Source of the DNA: Clostridiales bacterium
GTDB lineage: Bacteria; Bacillota; Clostridia; Peptostreptococcales; Acidaminobacteraceae
Length of the DNA stretch: 64,000 nt
Reading direction: 5' to 3'
Assembly (NCBI GenBank): GCA_016342415.1
Contig: JAEIOD010000013.1
Span: 52,636 to 116,635, forward strand
The position numbers and the translations under genes were made by a program. The notes below the pieces were generated by a model. The model searched no databases. It had not been told where the DNA came from and saw only the letters and a program-made list of their open reading frames with translations. Positions 43,867-52,536 of this stretch are shown here, piece after piece (position 1 is the stretch's first letter; each line of letters begins with the position of its first letter).

Positions 43867-44910
43867 ATGGATATTTCTATTTTATTTATTTCTAGTGGTT
43901 TATTCCTTGGATGGTCATTAGGTGCTAACGATGCTGCCAATCTGTTTGGAACAGCAGTTGGTGCCAAAGTCATAACCTTTAGAACTGCCGCAATCATTAT
44001 GAGTATATTTGTCATTATCGGCGCTGTAGCGAGCGGCTCTGGCGCTAGCCATACACTTGGCAAACTAGGAACAATAACATCGCTTCACGGCGCATTTATA
44101 GTCGCGTTGTCTTCAGCTATTACAGTATTTATTATGACTAAATATGGACTGCCAGTATCCACTTCACAGTCAATTGTAGGTGCAATAATCGGATGGAATT
44201 TATTCAGCTCAAATCCAACCAGCCTCAGCACCCTAACAAAAATTGTGATGACTTGGGTCCTTTGTCCCCTGTTGGCTGCAGGATTTTCAATTATTTTTTA
44301 TAAGATATTTAAGAACAGAACAAAAAAAATGAAATTAAATATATTGCTAAGACATTATTATATCAGAATTGGGTTAATTATTGTTGGTGCATTTGGCGCT
44401 TATTCTTTAGGCGCAAATAATATTGCCAATGTGATGGGTGTCTTTACGACTTCTACAGAATTAAAATCCATAGACCTCTATTTCTTTACCATTAATAAAA
44501 CCCAAATTTTATTTTTCTTAGGAGCAGTAGCTATATCAATTGGTATATTTACTTATTCCCAAAATGTGATGTCGACCGTTGGTAATAACATTTATAAGAT
44601 TTCTCCAGCAACTGCACTAATAGTGGTATTATCCAGCTCATTTGTTTTGTTTTTATTTGCTTCTGTATCGTTACAAAACTTTCTTATATCAATACACTTA
44701 CCCCCTATTCCTCTCGTACCAGTTTCTAGTTCTCAAGCTGTTGTAGGTGCTATTATAGGAATTGGAGTAGCAAAAGGTGATAAGAATATTAATTACAGCA
44801 AGCTTAAAAGAATATCTTTGGGATGGTTATTAACCCCTTTGATGTCTCTTATTCTTTCTTACATTAGTTTATTTATTATGCAAAATGTCTTTTTAGAGAA
44901 TGTTTTTTAA
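43867..44910 (+). CDS. pit: Inorganic phosphate transporter, PiT family
   Basis: A 347-residue membrane protein with about ten helices and the internal duplication of PiT carriers: LGANDAANLFGTAVG (near residue 17) and LGANNIANVMGVF (near 180), plus the paired LPVSTSQSIVGAIIG and VPVSSSQAVVGAIIG. It imports phosphate (or metal phosphate) with H+ or Na+. AGGTG precedes the ATG. It is co-transcribed with the DUF47 gene. A symbol is given by family only. Confidence 0.9.
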   Translation: MDISILFISSGLFLGWSLGANDAANLFGTAVGAKVITFRTAAIIMSIFVIIGAVASGSGASHTLGKLGTITSLHGAFIVALSSAITVFIMTKYGLPVSTSQSIVGAIIGWNLFSSNPTSLSTLTKIVMTWVLCPLLAAGFSIIFYKIFKNRTKKMKLNILLRHYYIRIGLIIVGAFGAYSLGANNIANVMGVFTTSTELKSIDLYFFTINKTQILFFLGAVAISIGIFTYSQNVMSTVGNNIYKISPATALIVVLSSSFVLFLFASVSLQNFLISIHLPPIPLVPVSSSQAVVGAIIGIGVAKGDKNINYSKLKRISLGWLLTPLMSLILSYISLFIMQNVFLENVF

Positions 44911-44925
44911 TCACTTTCTACCATA

Positions 44926-44950
44926 AGAACATGTGATCTACATGTTCTTT
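44926..44950 (+). terminator. Terminator of the phosphate operon
   Basis: AGAACATGT (44926-44934) and ACATGTTCT (44940-44948) are perfectly complementary, followed by T. Confidence 0.75.
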
Positions 44951-44952
44951 TC

Positions 44953-44986
44953 ATAAAAAAAACAACTACCACTTGATAGTTGTTAC
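44953..44986 (-). terminator. Terminator of the pentapeptide-repeat gene
   Basis: On the minus strand AACAACTAT and TAGTTGTT pair, followed by eight T. Confidence 0.75.
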
Positions 44987-44994
44987 AGGTTTGT

Positions 44995-45678
44995 TTATTC
45001 AAGAAGTCCATCCTTTTGAAGTTTATGAATCAGTTTGATTATATAACTTAATGAAAAGAAATCTCTGTCTGTAAATGCTTCAACTTTATTTAAACCTTTA
45101 ATCAATAAAGCTTCGTCGAACTGTTCTAATAAAATCATTAAGCTTAAGTAGTTTATCTTACCTTCTCTTGTATCTAAAACTCTGGATTTCTTTACAAATT
45201 TATTTTGCATCAAATGTTCAACAGTCTCTTTAAGAGCATCACTGATCTCAAACTCAGGCATTTCATTTAAAATTCTTAAACCTGAATCCTCAAGATTCAA
45301 GTGCTTAACACCTTCTAAGTCTGTATATAAAAAAATTGTATTTATAAACTTTGCACCTTTAAAGTCTACATCTATTAACTTAGCGGATTCAAATATGGCA
45401 TTCTCAAAAGTTGCATTGTTAAATCTACTACCCTTTAAGTTTGCACCAATGAATTCAGATTCTTTAAATGAACACCCGAAGAAATTACATGATTTGAAAT
45501 GAGCACCACGGAAACTCACATAATCAAAATTCGAATTTGAAAAATCACTGTTGTAACAATTACTTTTCGTTAAGTTTTGATACATGAAGTTTTTATTTTT
45601 CTTCTCAATGTTATTAAAATGAAATCCCACACTGCTTTTTTGTGGTTTGATCTTTTTTTTATCGGTACTTCTAGCCAT
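44995..45678 (-). CDS. Pentapeptide-repeat protein
   Basis: A 227-residue protein with tandem A(D/N)LxF-type pentapeptide repeats at about residues 40-135 (SNFDYVSFRGAHFKSCNFFGCSFKESEFIGANLKG and onward), folding as a right-handed quadrilateral beta helix. The N-terminus is very basic (RSTDKKKIKPQK) and the C-terminal about 90 residues are helical. Such proteins include DNA-gyrase protectors (Qnr/MfpA) and many of unknown role. GGAGG precedes the ATG. It lies directly downstream of a small basic protein gene on the same strand. Confidence 0.85.
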   Translation of the reverse strand: MARSTDKKKIKPQKSSVGFHFNNIEKKNKNFMYQNLTKSNCYNSDFSNSNFDYVSFRGAHFKSCNFFGCSFKESEFIGANLKGSRFNNATFENAIFESAKLIDVDFKGAKFINTIFLYTDLEGVKHLNLEDSGLRILNEMPEFEISDALKETVEHLMQNKFVKKSRVLDTREGKINYLSLMILLEQFDEALLIKGLNKVEAFTDRDFFSLSYIIKLIHKLQKDGLLE

Positions 45679-45691
45679 TCAATCCTCCATC

Positions 45692-45735
45692 TATTCATAC
45701 ATGACAAAAGCGACAAACAGATTTATCTGTCAGTC
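45692..45735 (-). terminator. Hairpin terminator after the small basic protein gene
   Basis: On the minus strand AAATAGCGAC-TG-ACAGAT and ATCTGT-TT-GTCGCTTTT pair. The AAATAGCGAC arm is the one found in repeat copies A-C, but no tRNA-like part is present. Confidence 0.65.
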
Positions 45736-45750
45736 GCTATTTGGTTTATT

Positions 45751-45915
45751 CTAAACTTTATTATTGGAACCCTGAGTTTTCATTTTCATTTTACCGCCCT
45801 GATGTTTAACTGCAGATCCGGATTTTCCATGATCACTAAATTTCTGTTTTTCATTTTGCTGAGCTTTTTTCTTTTCTAAAAAAGCTTTCATCTTTTCAAG
45901 ATTTTGTTCTGACAT
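45751..45915 (-). CDS. Small basic protein
   Basis: A 54-residue, lysine- and glutamine-rich protein (EKMKAFLEKKKAQQNEKQKF) with a glycine/methionine-rich tail. The ATG at 45915 is set by GGGAGG just upstream. Composition suggests nucleic-acid binding, but the family is not recognised. It has its own terminator. Confidence 0.55.
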   Translation of the reverse strand: MSEQNLEKMKAFLEKKKAQQNEKQKFSDHGKSGSAVKHQGGKMKMKTQGSNNKV

Positions 45916-46036
45916 AAGTACCTCCCTTTGAAGCATATAATCTTAATTCGTATGATTCATCTCCATTATACCATTTTTTTTCATATTAATCTTCTATGAA
46001 AGGTGTCTTCTTTGGTTAAACACATTTTTCATATAA

Positions 46037-46726
46037 TTATAGATTAAATCTATAACCAACGCCCCAAACAGTATCTAAAAATGGAACATTACCTTTATTG
46101 AGCTTGTCTATCTTCTCTCTTAGCTTGCCAATATGAACGGTTACAGTTGAACCATCACCATAATAGTCACTACCCCAAATTCTATCCAATAATATTTCCT
46201 TAGTAAAAACTTGCTCGGGATGACTGGCTAAAAAATATAATAAATCATATTCAGTTGAGGTTAAAACAATTTCTTTTTCATTTAAGTAAACTCGCCTTGA
46301 GCCTGGTTGTATCATCAAATTTCTAATTCTAAGTTCCTTTGTGACTACTTCCTCGCCCATTAACCGACTATAAATCGCTAAATGTGCTTTTACCCTAGCA
46401 ACCAATTCACTGGGACTAAATGGTTTTGTTATATAATCATCTGCACCCAATCCTAGACCTCTGATTTTATCAATATCTTCTTTTCTTGAAGATACAATTA
46501 GAAGAGGTATTTTATGGGTCTCTCTTATTTTTTTACACAATTCAAAACCATTAATACCTGGTAACATGATATCCAATATTACAAGGTTGTAAACGTGATT
46601 ATGCACCATCTCCAATCCTTTTATACCAGTAGCCGCTATATCAACCTCAAATCCTTCAATTTCCAGATAATCTTTCTCTAACTCAGCAATCGTTATTTCA
46701 TCTTCAACAATCAATATTTTTGTCAT
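46037..46726 (-). CDS. OmpR-family response regulator
   Basis: A 229-residue two-component regulator. The receiver has EDE at residues 8-10, phosphoacceptor Asp in ILDIMLPG (about 53) and KP in YITKPFSP (about 103). The C-terminal winged helix ends in GVGYRF. It overlaps the end of the histidine kinase gene by 23 bp and is last in the operon that also encodes an ABC transporter and a secreted protein, likely its targets. Confidence 0.93.
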   Translation of the reverse strand: MTKILIVEDEITIAELEKDYLEIEGFEVDIAATGIKGLEMVHNHVYNLVILDIMLPGINGFELCKKIRETHKIPLLIVSSRKEDIDKIRGLGLGADDYITKPFSPSELVARVKAHLAIYSRLMGEEVVTKELRIRNLMIQPGSRRVYLNEKEIVLTSTEYDLLYFLASHPEQVFTKEILLDRIWGSDYYGDGSTVTVHIGKLREKIDKLNKGNVPFLDTVWGVGYRFNL

Positions 46727-48197
46727 TTAGAACCTCTTCTTCTATATCTAATTCAATAACCATCTTCGTACCTTGACCAAAGTCGCTGGTCACATGTATA
46801 GATCCATGATGCTGCTCAATAATCTGTTTTGATATAGCTAATCCTAAACCGGTACCACCAGTTTCAGGATTCCTTGATTCATCGACTCTATAAAATCTAT
46901 CAAAAATATAATTTAATTCTTCTTTTTTCATACCTTGACCATTATCTGCAATCACCAACTGCAGTTTATCATTTATTTGACTGACCGTGATTTGAATCTG
47001 TTGTTCCTCTTTGTCCATATACTTAATTGAATTCTGAATAATATTCACCAGCACTCTTTTCATTTGTTGAGGATCAATGAGCACAAACACGTCATTTATC
47101 GTCATGTTTAAAACCATTTTTTTATGATCATCCTCCCATTCAAAACGCATTACGTCTACGATTTCTTCCATGAAAGGTTTTACAGGGACTCTCTTCATCA
47201 CAAATGGCAATTTATTTAAATCCAACTTAGAAAATAAAAATAGATCATCTATCAGTTGGTCCATATCTTCTGTTTTATTGTATATAACATCAATATACTT
47301 TTCTAGTTTCTCAGGTGTATTGGCAACACCATCTTTTATCCCCTCAATGTGTCCTTTAATAGATGTAATAGGGGTTTTCAAATCATGGCTGATACTAGAA
47401 ATCAGCTCTTTTCTATTTTCTTCAAATTTGATTTGTTTGTTTATAGATTGTCTTAACTCTTCACGCATCACATCAAAATATTTGACAACACGTCCAACTT
47501 CATTTTTTTTCTTTGTTTCTAATTTGAAATCGAGATTACCTTCTTTGATGTGGTTAACCCCTTTTTCCAGTTCTTGTAATGGTTTGATAATATCGTTTGT
47601 TATAATGACCAAAAGCGGCAAAATGATTAATAGTAACACAAACATAATCACTCTGAGAAAATACTTACCTGATGCATCTCCCGCTGAGGAAATTTGAGAA
47701 ACATCAAATACAAAGAAATACGTTACAGGTTCTTTTTCAAATGCAAACGTATAATCGATGTAAAAGTACTTTGCATCATTATGTGAAATCATCTGTTCAT
47801 GGTCTTTTTCAGGACCATCTTTAGGATCAAAAACACCTTCCGTAGGCACTAAACTAGAATAAAAGGCGTTGTCTGCTGGCAACTCACTATGATTGATGAC
47901 TGTATCGCCATATTTAACAATTACACCACCATTATAAAAGTTCGATTCTGAATTGATCTCACGAATATAGTCAGAATCAATCAACTTTTCTGGATTGTAA
48001 TCATTGGCTTGTTTCAGATCCGTAACCAAATCGATTACATCAGTAACAACAACCTCTATATTGGTCTCAGCTAGAACAGATTCAGCGACTGTCCCTATAG
48101 CACCTGAAACAATTGCAATACCAGAAATTAATATAACCGAAGCACTAATTAAGACCAATATTGCAAATGTTATAATAAGTTTTACTCTGATTGACAT
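46704..48197 (-). CDS. Sensor histidine kinase
   Basis: A 497-residue membrane kinase: helix at about 8-30, outside sensor about 31-175, second helix about 178-200, HAMP domain about 200-255, HisKA with H-box SISHDLKTPI (His about 272), and HATPase with N box (NIIQNSIKYM), DNGQGM and GGTGLGL. It overlaps the permease gene upstream (16 bp) and the response-regulator gene downstream (23 bp), showing translational coupling. It probably senses an envelope or drug signal. Confidence 0.93.
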   Translation of the reverse strand: MSIRVKLIITFAILVLISASVILISGIAIVSGAIGTVAESVLAETNIEVVVTDVIDLVTDLKQANDYNPEKLIDSDYIREINSESNFYNGGVIVKYGDTVINHSELPADNAFYSSLVPTEGVFDPKDGPEKDHEQMISHNDAKYFYIDYTFAFEKEPVTYFFVFDVSQISSAGDASGKYFLRVIMFVLLLIILPLLVIITNDIIKPLQELEKGVNHIKEGNLDFKLETKKKNEVGRVVKYFDVMREELRQSINKQIKFEENRKELISSISHDLKTPITSIKGHIEGIKDGVANTPEKLEKYIDVIYNKTEDMDQLIDDLFLFSKLDLNKLPFVMKRVPVKPFMEEIVDVMRFEWEDDHKKMVLNMTINDVFVLIDPQQMKRVLVNIIQNSIKYMDKEEQQIQITVSQINDKLQLVIADNGQGMKKEELNYIFDRFYRVDESRNPETGGTGLGLAISKQIIEQHHGSIHVTSDFGQGTKMVIELDIEEEVLNDKNIDC

Positions 48198-48922
48198 GAT
48201 TGTACTTCTTTCTTTTCGAATAATTGGCTACCTACTATATATAATATCATATAGTATGCCAAAACAGATAACAATAAAGTCAAAGACGTTCCATTGAATA
48301 GACTGCCATAATTTGAAATCACAGTAGTTAATGATATTGTTCTAAACGGCGCAACATAAAGACTTATAAAGTTCATACCAATATATAAAACATATCCAAT
48401 AAATATTGTTAGTCCCCCTGAGTTAAAAACCATGGCAAGAAGTGATCCTGACAAGTTAATCAATCCCAGTATTACAAAAGCACCTAGATATTCTCCAAAC
48501 AACGACATCAAAACGCCAAGTGAAAAACCACCATCTAACAACAAACCGAGAATTAAGCTAACAGTAAATTGCATTAATAACAAAACACCTAAAAGACCTT
48601 GAACTGAGACTATTTTTCCGAAGAAAATTTTGCTCTTTTCTATTGGTAGTAACATCAAATTTTTAATGGTATGATGACTAAACTCACCAATAATTTTAGT
48701 GCTGGATAAGTAAAGTGCTATAAATGGTAAAATAAAACCCATCATTGTAGATAATGTTGCTTTTATAAATTGACTCTCAGTATAAATACTTAATCCAAAA
48801 CTCTTTTCACCAAAGATATACAAACCACTCATAACCAATAAAATCACACCATACAGACCAATGAGTACCTTTGTATTTTTTTTCTTAAGAAGTTTTATCC
48901 ATTCCATTTTAATCATAGTCAT
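48182..48922 (-). CDS. ABC-2-type transporter permease
   Basis: A 246-residue protein with six hydrophobic helices, starting MIKMEWIKLLKKKNTKVLI, the usual cytoplasmic entry of ABC-2 permeases. The start codon directly follows the TAA of the ATPase gene, with AAGGTGG inside that gene. Together with the ATPase it forms an exporter, probably for a peptide or lipid-linked toxin (bacitracin/lantibiotic-type systems have this gene order). Confidence 0.87.
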   Translation of the reverse strand: MTMIKMEWIKLLKKKNTKVLIGLYGVILLVMSGLYIFGEKSFGLSIYTESQFIKATLSTMMGFILPFIALYLSSTKIIGEFSHHTIKNLMLLPIEKSKIFFGKIVSVQGLLGVLLLMQFTVSLILGLLLDGGFSLGVLMSLFGEYLGAFVILGLINLSGSLLAMVFNSGGLTIFIGYVLYIGMNFISLYVAPFRTISLTTVISNYGSLFNGTSLTLLLSVLAYYMILYIVGSQLFEKKEVQSCQSE

Positions 48923-49642
48923 TTAAGCCACCTTCTTCTTATAAATCGCTAACTTTTCAAGATAAAACTCTTCAACAGTTAACCCTGAATCATTAATTTC
49001 ACTCATACTGCCATTATACAGTGTCCGTCCTTCGTATATGATAATGACTTTGTTGGCAAAACTTTCTAGATCACCTACCATATGACTTGAAATGATCATA
49101 CCGGTATGGTGCTTGTTCTGTATCTCTTTCAATATCTTTTTCATTTCAACTTTGGCTTCAATATCCATTCCATTAAAGGGTTCATCTAAAATCAATAGTT
49201 TTGGACCATGTATAATCGCACGTGCTAAATCCAGTTTCTGTTTCATTCCAGATGAATAAGTTGAAATCTTATTGTCTTTAGCTTTTTCTAATCCCACCAA
49301 ATTGAACATATGGTTGACCTGATCTTTAGTGATATCATAACAACTAGATAACAAACTTAAATGTTCATATCCTGTTAAATAATCATAAAAACTGGGTTTT
49401 GAGATCATAGCACCAATCTCATGAAATACTGCTTTATCTTGAATACTTGTGTCGTTAACAGCAATGGTTTCATAATTTGATTGAGTCAGACCCAAAATAC
49501 TGTTGAATGCAGTTGTTTTACCAGCTCCATTTGGTCCTAACAATAATGTAATATCATTTTCTTCTATATCAAAACTCAAATCGAATATACCCGATGTGTC
49601 ACTATAGGATTTGGTCAAATGTTTAACGCTTAATATTGTCAT
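48923..49642 (-). CDS. ABC transporter ATP-binding protein
   Basis: A 239-residue ATPase with Walker A GPNGAGKTT (about residues 36-44), signature YSSGMKQKLDLARAI, Walker B LLILDEPF and H-loop SSHM. The start is ambiguous: ATG at 49642 or GTG at 49651; no strong ribosome site is seen, and GGAG lies about 20 bp upstream. It partners with the ABC-2 permease that follows directly. Confidence 0.88.
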   Translation of the reverse strand: MTILSVKHLTKSYSDTSGIFDLSFDIEENDITLLLGPNGAGKTTAFNSILGLTQSNYETIAVNDTSIQDKAVFHEIGAMISKPSFYDYLTGYEHLSLLSSCYDITKDQVNHMFNLVGLEKAKDNKISTYSSGMKQKLDLARAIIHGPKLLILDEPFNGMDIEAKVEMKKILKEIQNKHHTGMIISSHMVGDLESFANKVIIIYEGRTLYNGSMSEINDSGLTVEEFYLEKLAIYKKKVA

Positions 49643-49690
49643 AACTATCACTTGATAAGCACTCTTATCTTTCTCCTTCTAAAAAGTTGT

Positions 49691-49715
49691 AACTCTCAAG
49701 CATTGCTTGAGAGTT
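49691..49715 (-). terminator. Hairpin between the secreted-protein gene and the ABC genes
   Basis: AACTCTCAAGC (49691-49701) and GCTTGAGAGTT (49705-49715) are perfectly complementary with a 3-nt loop. The T run is weak, so it may cause partial termination and lower expression of the downstream ABC/two-component genes. Confidence 0.6.
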
Positions 49716-49720
49716 AGTTA

Positions 49721-50617
49721 TTATCTATGTTTTCTCTCCATGTCCTCTTCAGGTAATTCAATAATATTTTTATTTTCTAAAGAAGGCATTTCAAGTTCTA
49801 CAAAGTCCTCAGTTATTTCAAAACTACCTTTGACAGTCATGACGTGAGGCTGACCCGCTGCATCTAAACCAGATGCAGTTACTTCGAATTTCATACCTGT
49901 CATTTGTTTGTTCTCATCTAAATCAAGAACGATATTTAGATACTCCACTTCAACATTGTCGATAAGTTCTGGTAGTTCAATAGTCGCATTTTCAAATTCT
50001 TTAAATAATGGATACGCTTCCAAATCCACATCGGCATTATGGTCTTCTCTATCCATATCATCATGATCAAGAGAGGTTAATAAATTGATGATTGCAGGCA
50101 TTTCATCTTTTGTCAGTTCAAATGAAACATCTTGAGTACCATCATCATCATTTACCATTTTGAATTCCTTTTTTAAATCCCCAACTAGAAAATCTAAAAC
50201 AGCTTCAGAGTTTTTATCAAAGTCGTCATTTGTATCATATTCCTCATAATTATCTTCTGTATGAGAGCCTACATAAACATCATTTGAATCTGTATCAAAT
50301 ACATACATTTTTTGATCTAAACCATAGAGCTCCAATGATTTATCCAATGTGCCAGCTTGAATGTTAATTTTACCATTCATTGCCTCTAACTCTTTATCAC
50401 CTGAAAACTGACCTGATACTTTTGCAATTGTTTCATTATTATCAATCACCTCTAAAGTCATAATGCCACTACCGCTAGTCATCACTTTATCATTGTTTCT
50501 CAACACATCTTTAAATGTTTCATACCCTATGTATGCTTCTGTCCCAGCAAATGCCACAAATGTTAACATGGAAACTGCCACGACTATCGCAACGATCATT
50601 ACATTTCTTTTTTTCAT
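49721..50617 (-). CDS. Secreted or membrane-anchored protein of unknown function
   Basis: A 298-residue protein with an N-terminal signal peptide or anchor (residues about 4-25, VMIVAIVVAVSMLTFVAFAGTEA) and a long acidic, beta-rich outside domain. It resembles DUF6583/DUF945-like secreted proteins that sit beside cell-envelope two-component systems, but I cannot name the family with certainty. GGAG precedes the ATG. It lies upstream of the ABC-kinase-regulator genes on the same strand, so it may be part of the same response. Confidence 0.75.
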   Translation of the reverse strand: MKKRNVMIVAIVVAVSMLTFVAFAGTEAYIGYETFKDVLRNNDKVMTSGSGIMTLEVIDNNETIAKVSGQFSGDKELEAMNGKINIQAGTLDKSLELYGLDQKMYVFDTDSNDVYVGSHTEDNYEEYDTNDDFDKNSEAVLDFLVGDLKKEFKMVNDDDGTQDVSFELTKDEMPAIINLLTSLDHDDMDREDHNADVDLEAYPLFKEFENATIELPELIDNVEVEYLNIVLDLDENKQMTGMKFEVTASGLDAAGQPHVMTVKGSFEITEDFVELEMPSLENKNIIELPEEDMERKHR

Positions 50618-50727
50618 ATCATTTCTCCTTTATATTGTTTGCTTATCTACAACTACATCTTACCGAGAGAATATAAAACTCAAATATTTAAATTCTAAAA
50701 ACTTTCTAAAATATTTAAAAATAAGTA

Positions 50728-50753
50728 TAAAAAAACTCCCACACTTAGTATGG
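50728..50753 (-). terminator. Terminator of the dynamin-like operon
   Basis: On the minus strand CTTCCATAC...TGTGGGAG is followed by seven T, just after the stop of the 591-residue gene. Confidence 0.65.
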
Positions 50754-50756
50754 AAG

Positions 50757-52532
50757 CTATGCCTTATTTACAATCAATTCTTTTATAGTTTTTTCACTGG
50801 TAGGTGTTACCATATGTTTTTTTAATGTTTCCAAGCTTCTGATAACCTGACTAACCGATCTTGGTGAGCAGTATATCTTCTCAAAAGATCTATCAATATT
50901 AACAAATATTTCTTCAAACGAAGCATTAAGTATCTTTTCAATTTCCTGATACAGTTTATTCTTTATCTCAGTAATATTAGTGTCAGCAGTATTTTGAATC
51001 TCTGATTGAATCAGTGTTATCTTCTTCTTTTTTGCAAAAGGCAACATAAATCCAGGTTTATCAAAGACTTCTGAAAGCTTTGAATTGAGCTCAATCAAAT
51101 TAAATAAACCTAAATGTGATCTTTCTATGTTCGGGTTAAACTCAAACTCTTTAAAAGATTGTTCTACTGAAGTTTCATCAATGGCCTCATTAAAATCAAT
51201 ATGCTCCTCGTGTAAGTGCTCATACTTAGTAAACATTATTTCATGACTGTGTTTTGCATAAAACTTACTCATTGATTTGATTGTTTTATCTTTTAAACGA
51301 TCCAACTCATCAGATAATTCCTCAATACCAAGGACATCCTTTTCAATATAAGACTGAATATCACTAAAGCTACCTTTAAAGTCCAATAAAGTTTTGCCAC
51401 AAGCTTCAATATTATTTCTAGTTTTTATCTCGTAGTTCGTAACAGTCCAATCCACTCTAACTTTTATACTTCTTTTTTCTTGTTCTATGGCTTCTCTAAA
51501 TTCCGAGCTGAGTTTTTTTCTCTTTTCTTCATTCAGTCGTAACTCTTTAATAAAATCGAAAATCATTTTCTGTATTTCATCATATAATATTTGTCCATAA
51601 TATCTTTTGGTTTTCCGTTTAACATATGATACCTTTTTAAGAAAAACATCCTCAAGAGTTTGTTCTAGTGCCTGTAACGATTGATCCGGCCGAATTACTG
51701 TAATGTAGTCCAGTTTATTTCTATAAATACTCTTTGCATCTTTTAAAAGACTTGAGTCATCTAAAACACCAATTGCTTTTTTTGATTCCAAAAAAGCCAT
51801 AAGCAATTCATCTTGTTGGAAATGAAACTTATCAGGATCTATCAGATACAACAATCCATCATATTGATGAAGTGATTGATTTAAATGATCATTTACATCT
51901 ACAAAAGAATAATCTTTTAAAATATTCCTCTTTAAATAGTAAGTGATCTGATCCATCTCATCTGACAATAGTGATAATTCTTTTTGAAAGAGCACTTCAA
52001 GTTCTTGTAACGCTTCTTCTTGTCCTATATATTTTGTTTTAAGTAACTGGTAGTTATTTATCAGATTTTCTCTTCTTTGATGATTTTTATCCATTAACTC
52101 ATTTGAGTGATCAAAAAGACTACTCTGAATGGTATCGTCATTCTTTTTCATTTGAATACTTTCATCATATAAGGCAAACTTATACAATACGACTTTGCTA
52201 TCCAAATCCTGCTTTTTATAACCACACAAAGACTCCATGAACGTTTCTTTATTATAATTGCCAAGTATTGCAATATTTAACGGCATGTTAAGATCATCCA
52301 ACATCTCTGAAAAACAAGACTTATAACTCTGAATTTCGGTTATCAAATCATGTATTTGGCTCGACGAAAAATCAGAGACTATTTGGAATAGTTCTGCTTC
52401 TACCTGCTCCAGAATTGCAGCATTTTTATTCAAAAAAAGTTCAGTCATGTCCTGATCATTTGATTGTTTTTTTTCCACAATCTTTAGATAGAACTTGAGT
52501 AGTTTCTCACTTGATTTGAAATACGCGTCCAA
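50757..52532 (-). CDS. Degenerate dynamin-like (GTPase-fold) protein
   Basis: A 591-residue, helix-rich protein. Residues 86-101 (NIAILGNYNKETFMES) sit where dynamin-like GTPases have the P-loop (GxxxxGKS/T), but the GKS is replaced. Later YDGLLYLIDPDKFHF and KLDYITVIRPD follow the order of G3-G4 strands of the same fold. Long helices flank this (about 1-80, and 330-591), as in bacterial dynamins. So the fold is likely but GTP hydrolysis is doubtful. The TTG at 52532 is the start, with AAGGGGG 7 bp upstream. It lies 4 bp after the coiled-coil gene. Confidence 0.65.
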   Translation of the reverse strand: MDAYFKSSEKLLKFYLKIVEKKQSNDQDMTELFLNKNAAILEQVEAELFQIVSDFSSSQIHDLITEIQSYKSCFSEMLDDLNMPLNIAILGNYNKETFMESLCGYKKQDLDSKVVLYKFALYDESIQMKKNDDTIQSSLFDHSNELMDKNHQRRENLINNYQLLKTKYIGQEEALQELEVLFQKELSLLSDEMDQITYYLKRNILKDYSFVDVNDHLNQSLHQYDGLLYLIDPDKFHFQQDELLMAFLESKKAIGVLDDSSLLKDAKSIYRNKLDYITVIRPDQSLQALEQTLEDVFLKKVSYVKRKTKRYYGQILYDEIQKMIFDFIKELRLNEEKRKKLSSEFREAIEQEKRSIKVRVDWTVTNYEIKTRNNIEACGKTLLDFKGSFSDIQSYIEKDVLGIEELSDELDRLKDKTIKSMSKFYAKHSHEIMFTKYEHLHEEHIDFNEAIDETSVEQSFKEFEFNPNIERSHLGLFNLIELNSKLSEVFDKPGFMLPFAKKKKITLIQSEIQNTADTNITEIKNKLYQEIEKILNASFEEIFVNIDRSFEKIYCSPRSVSQVIRSLETLKKHMVTPTSEKTIKELIVNKA

Positions 52533-52536
52533 TACA

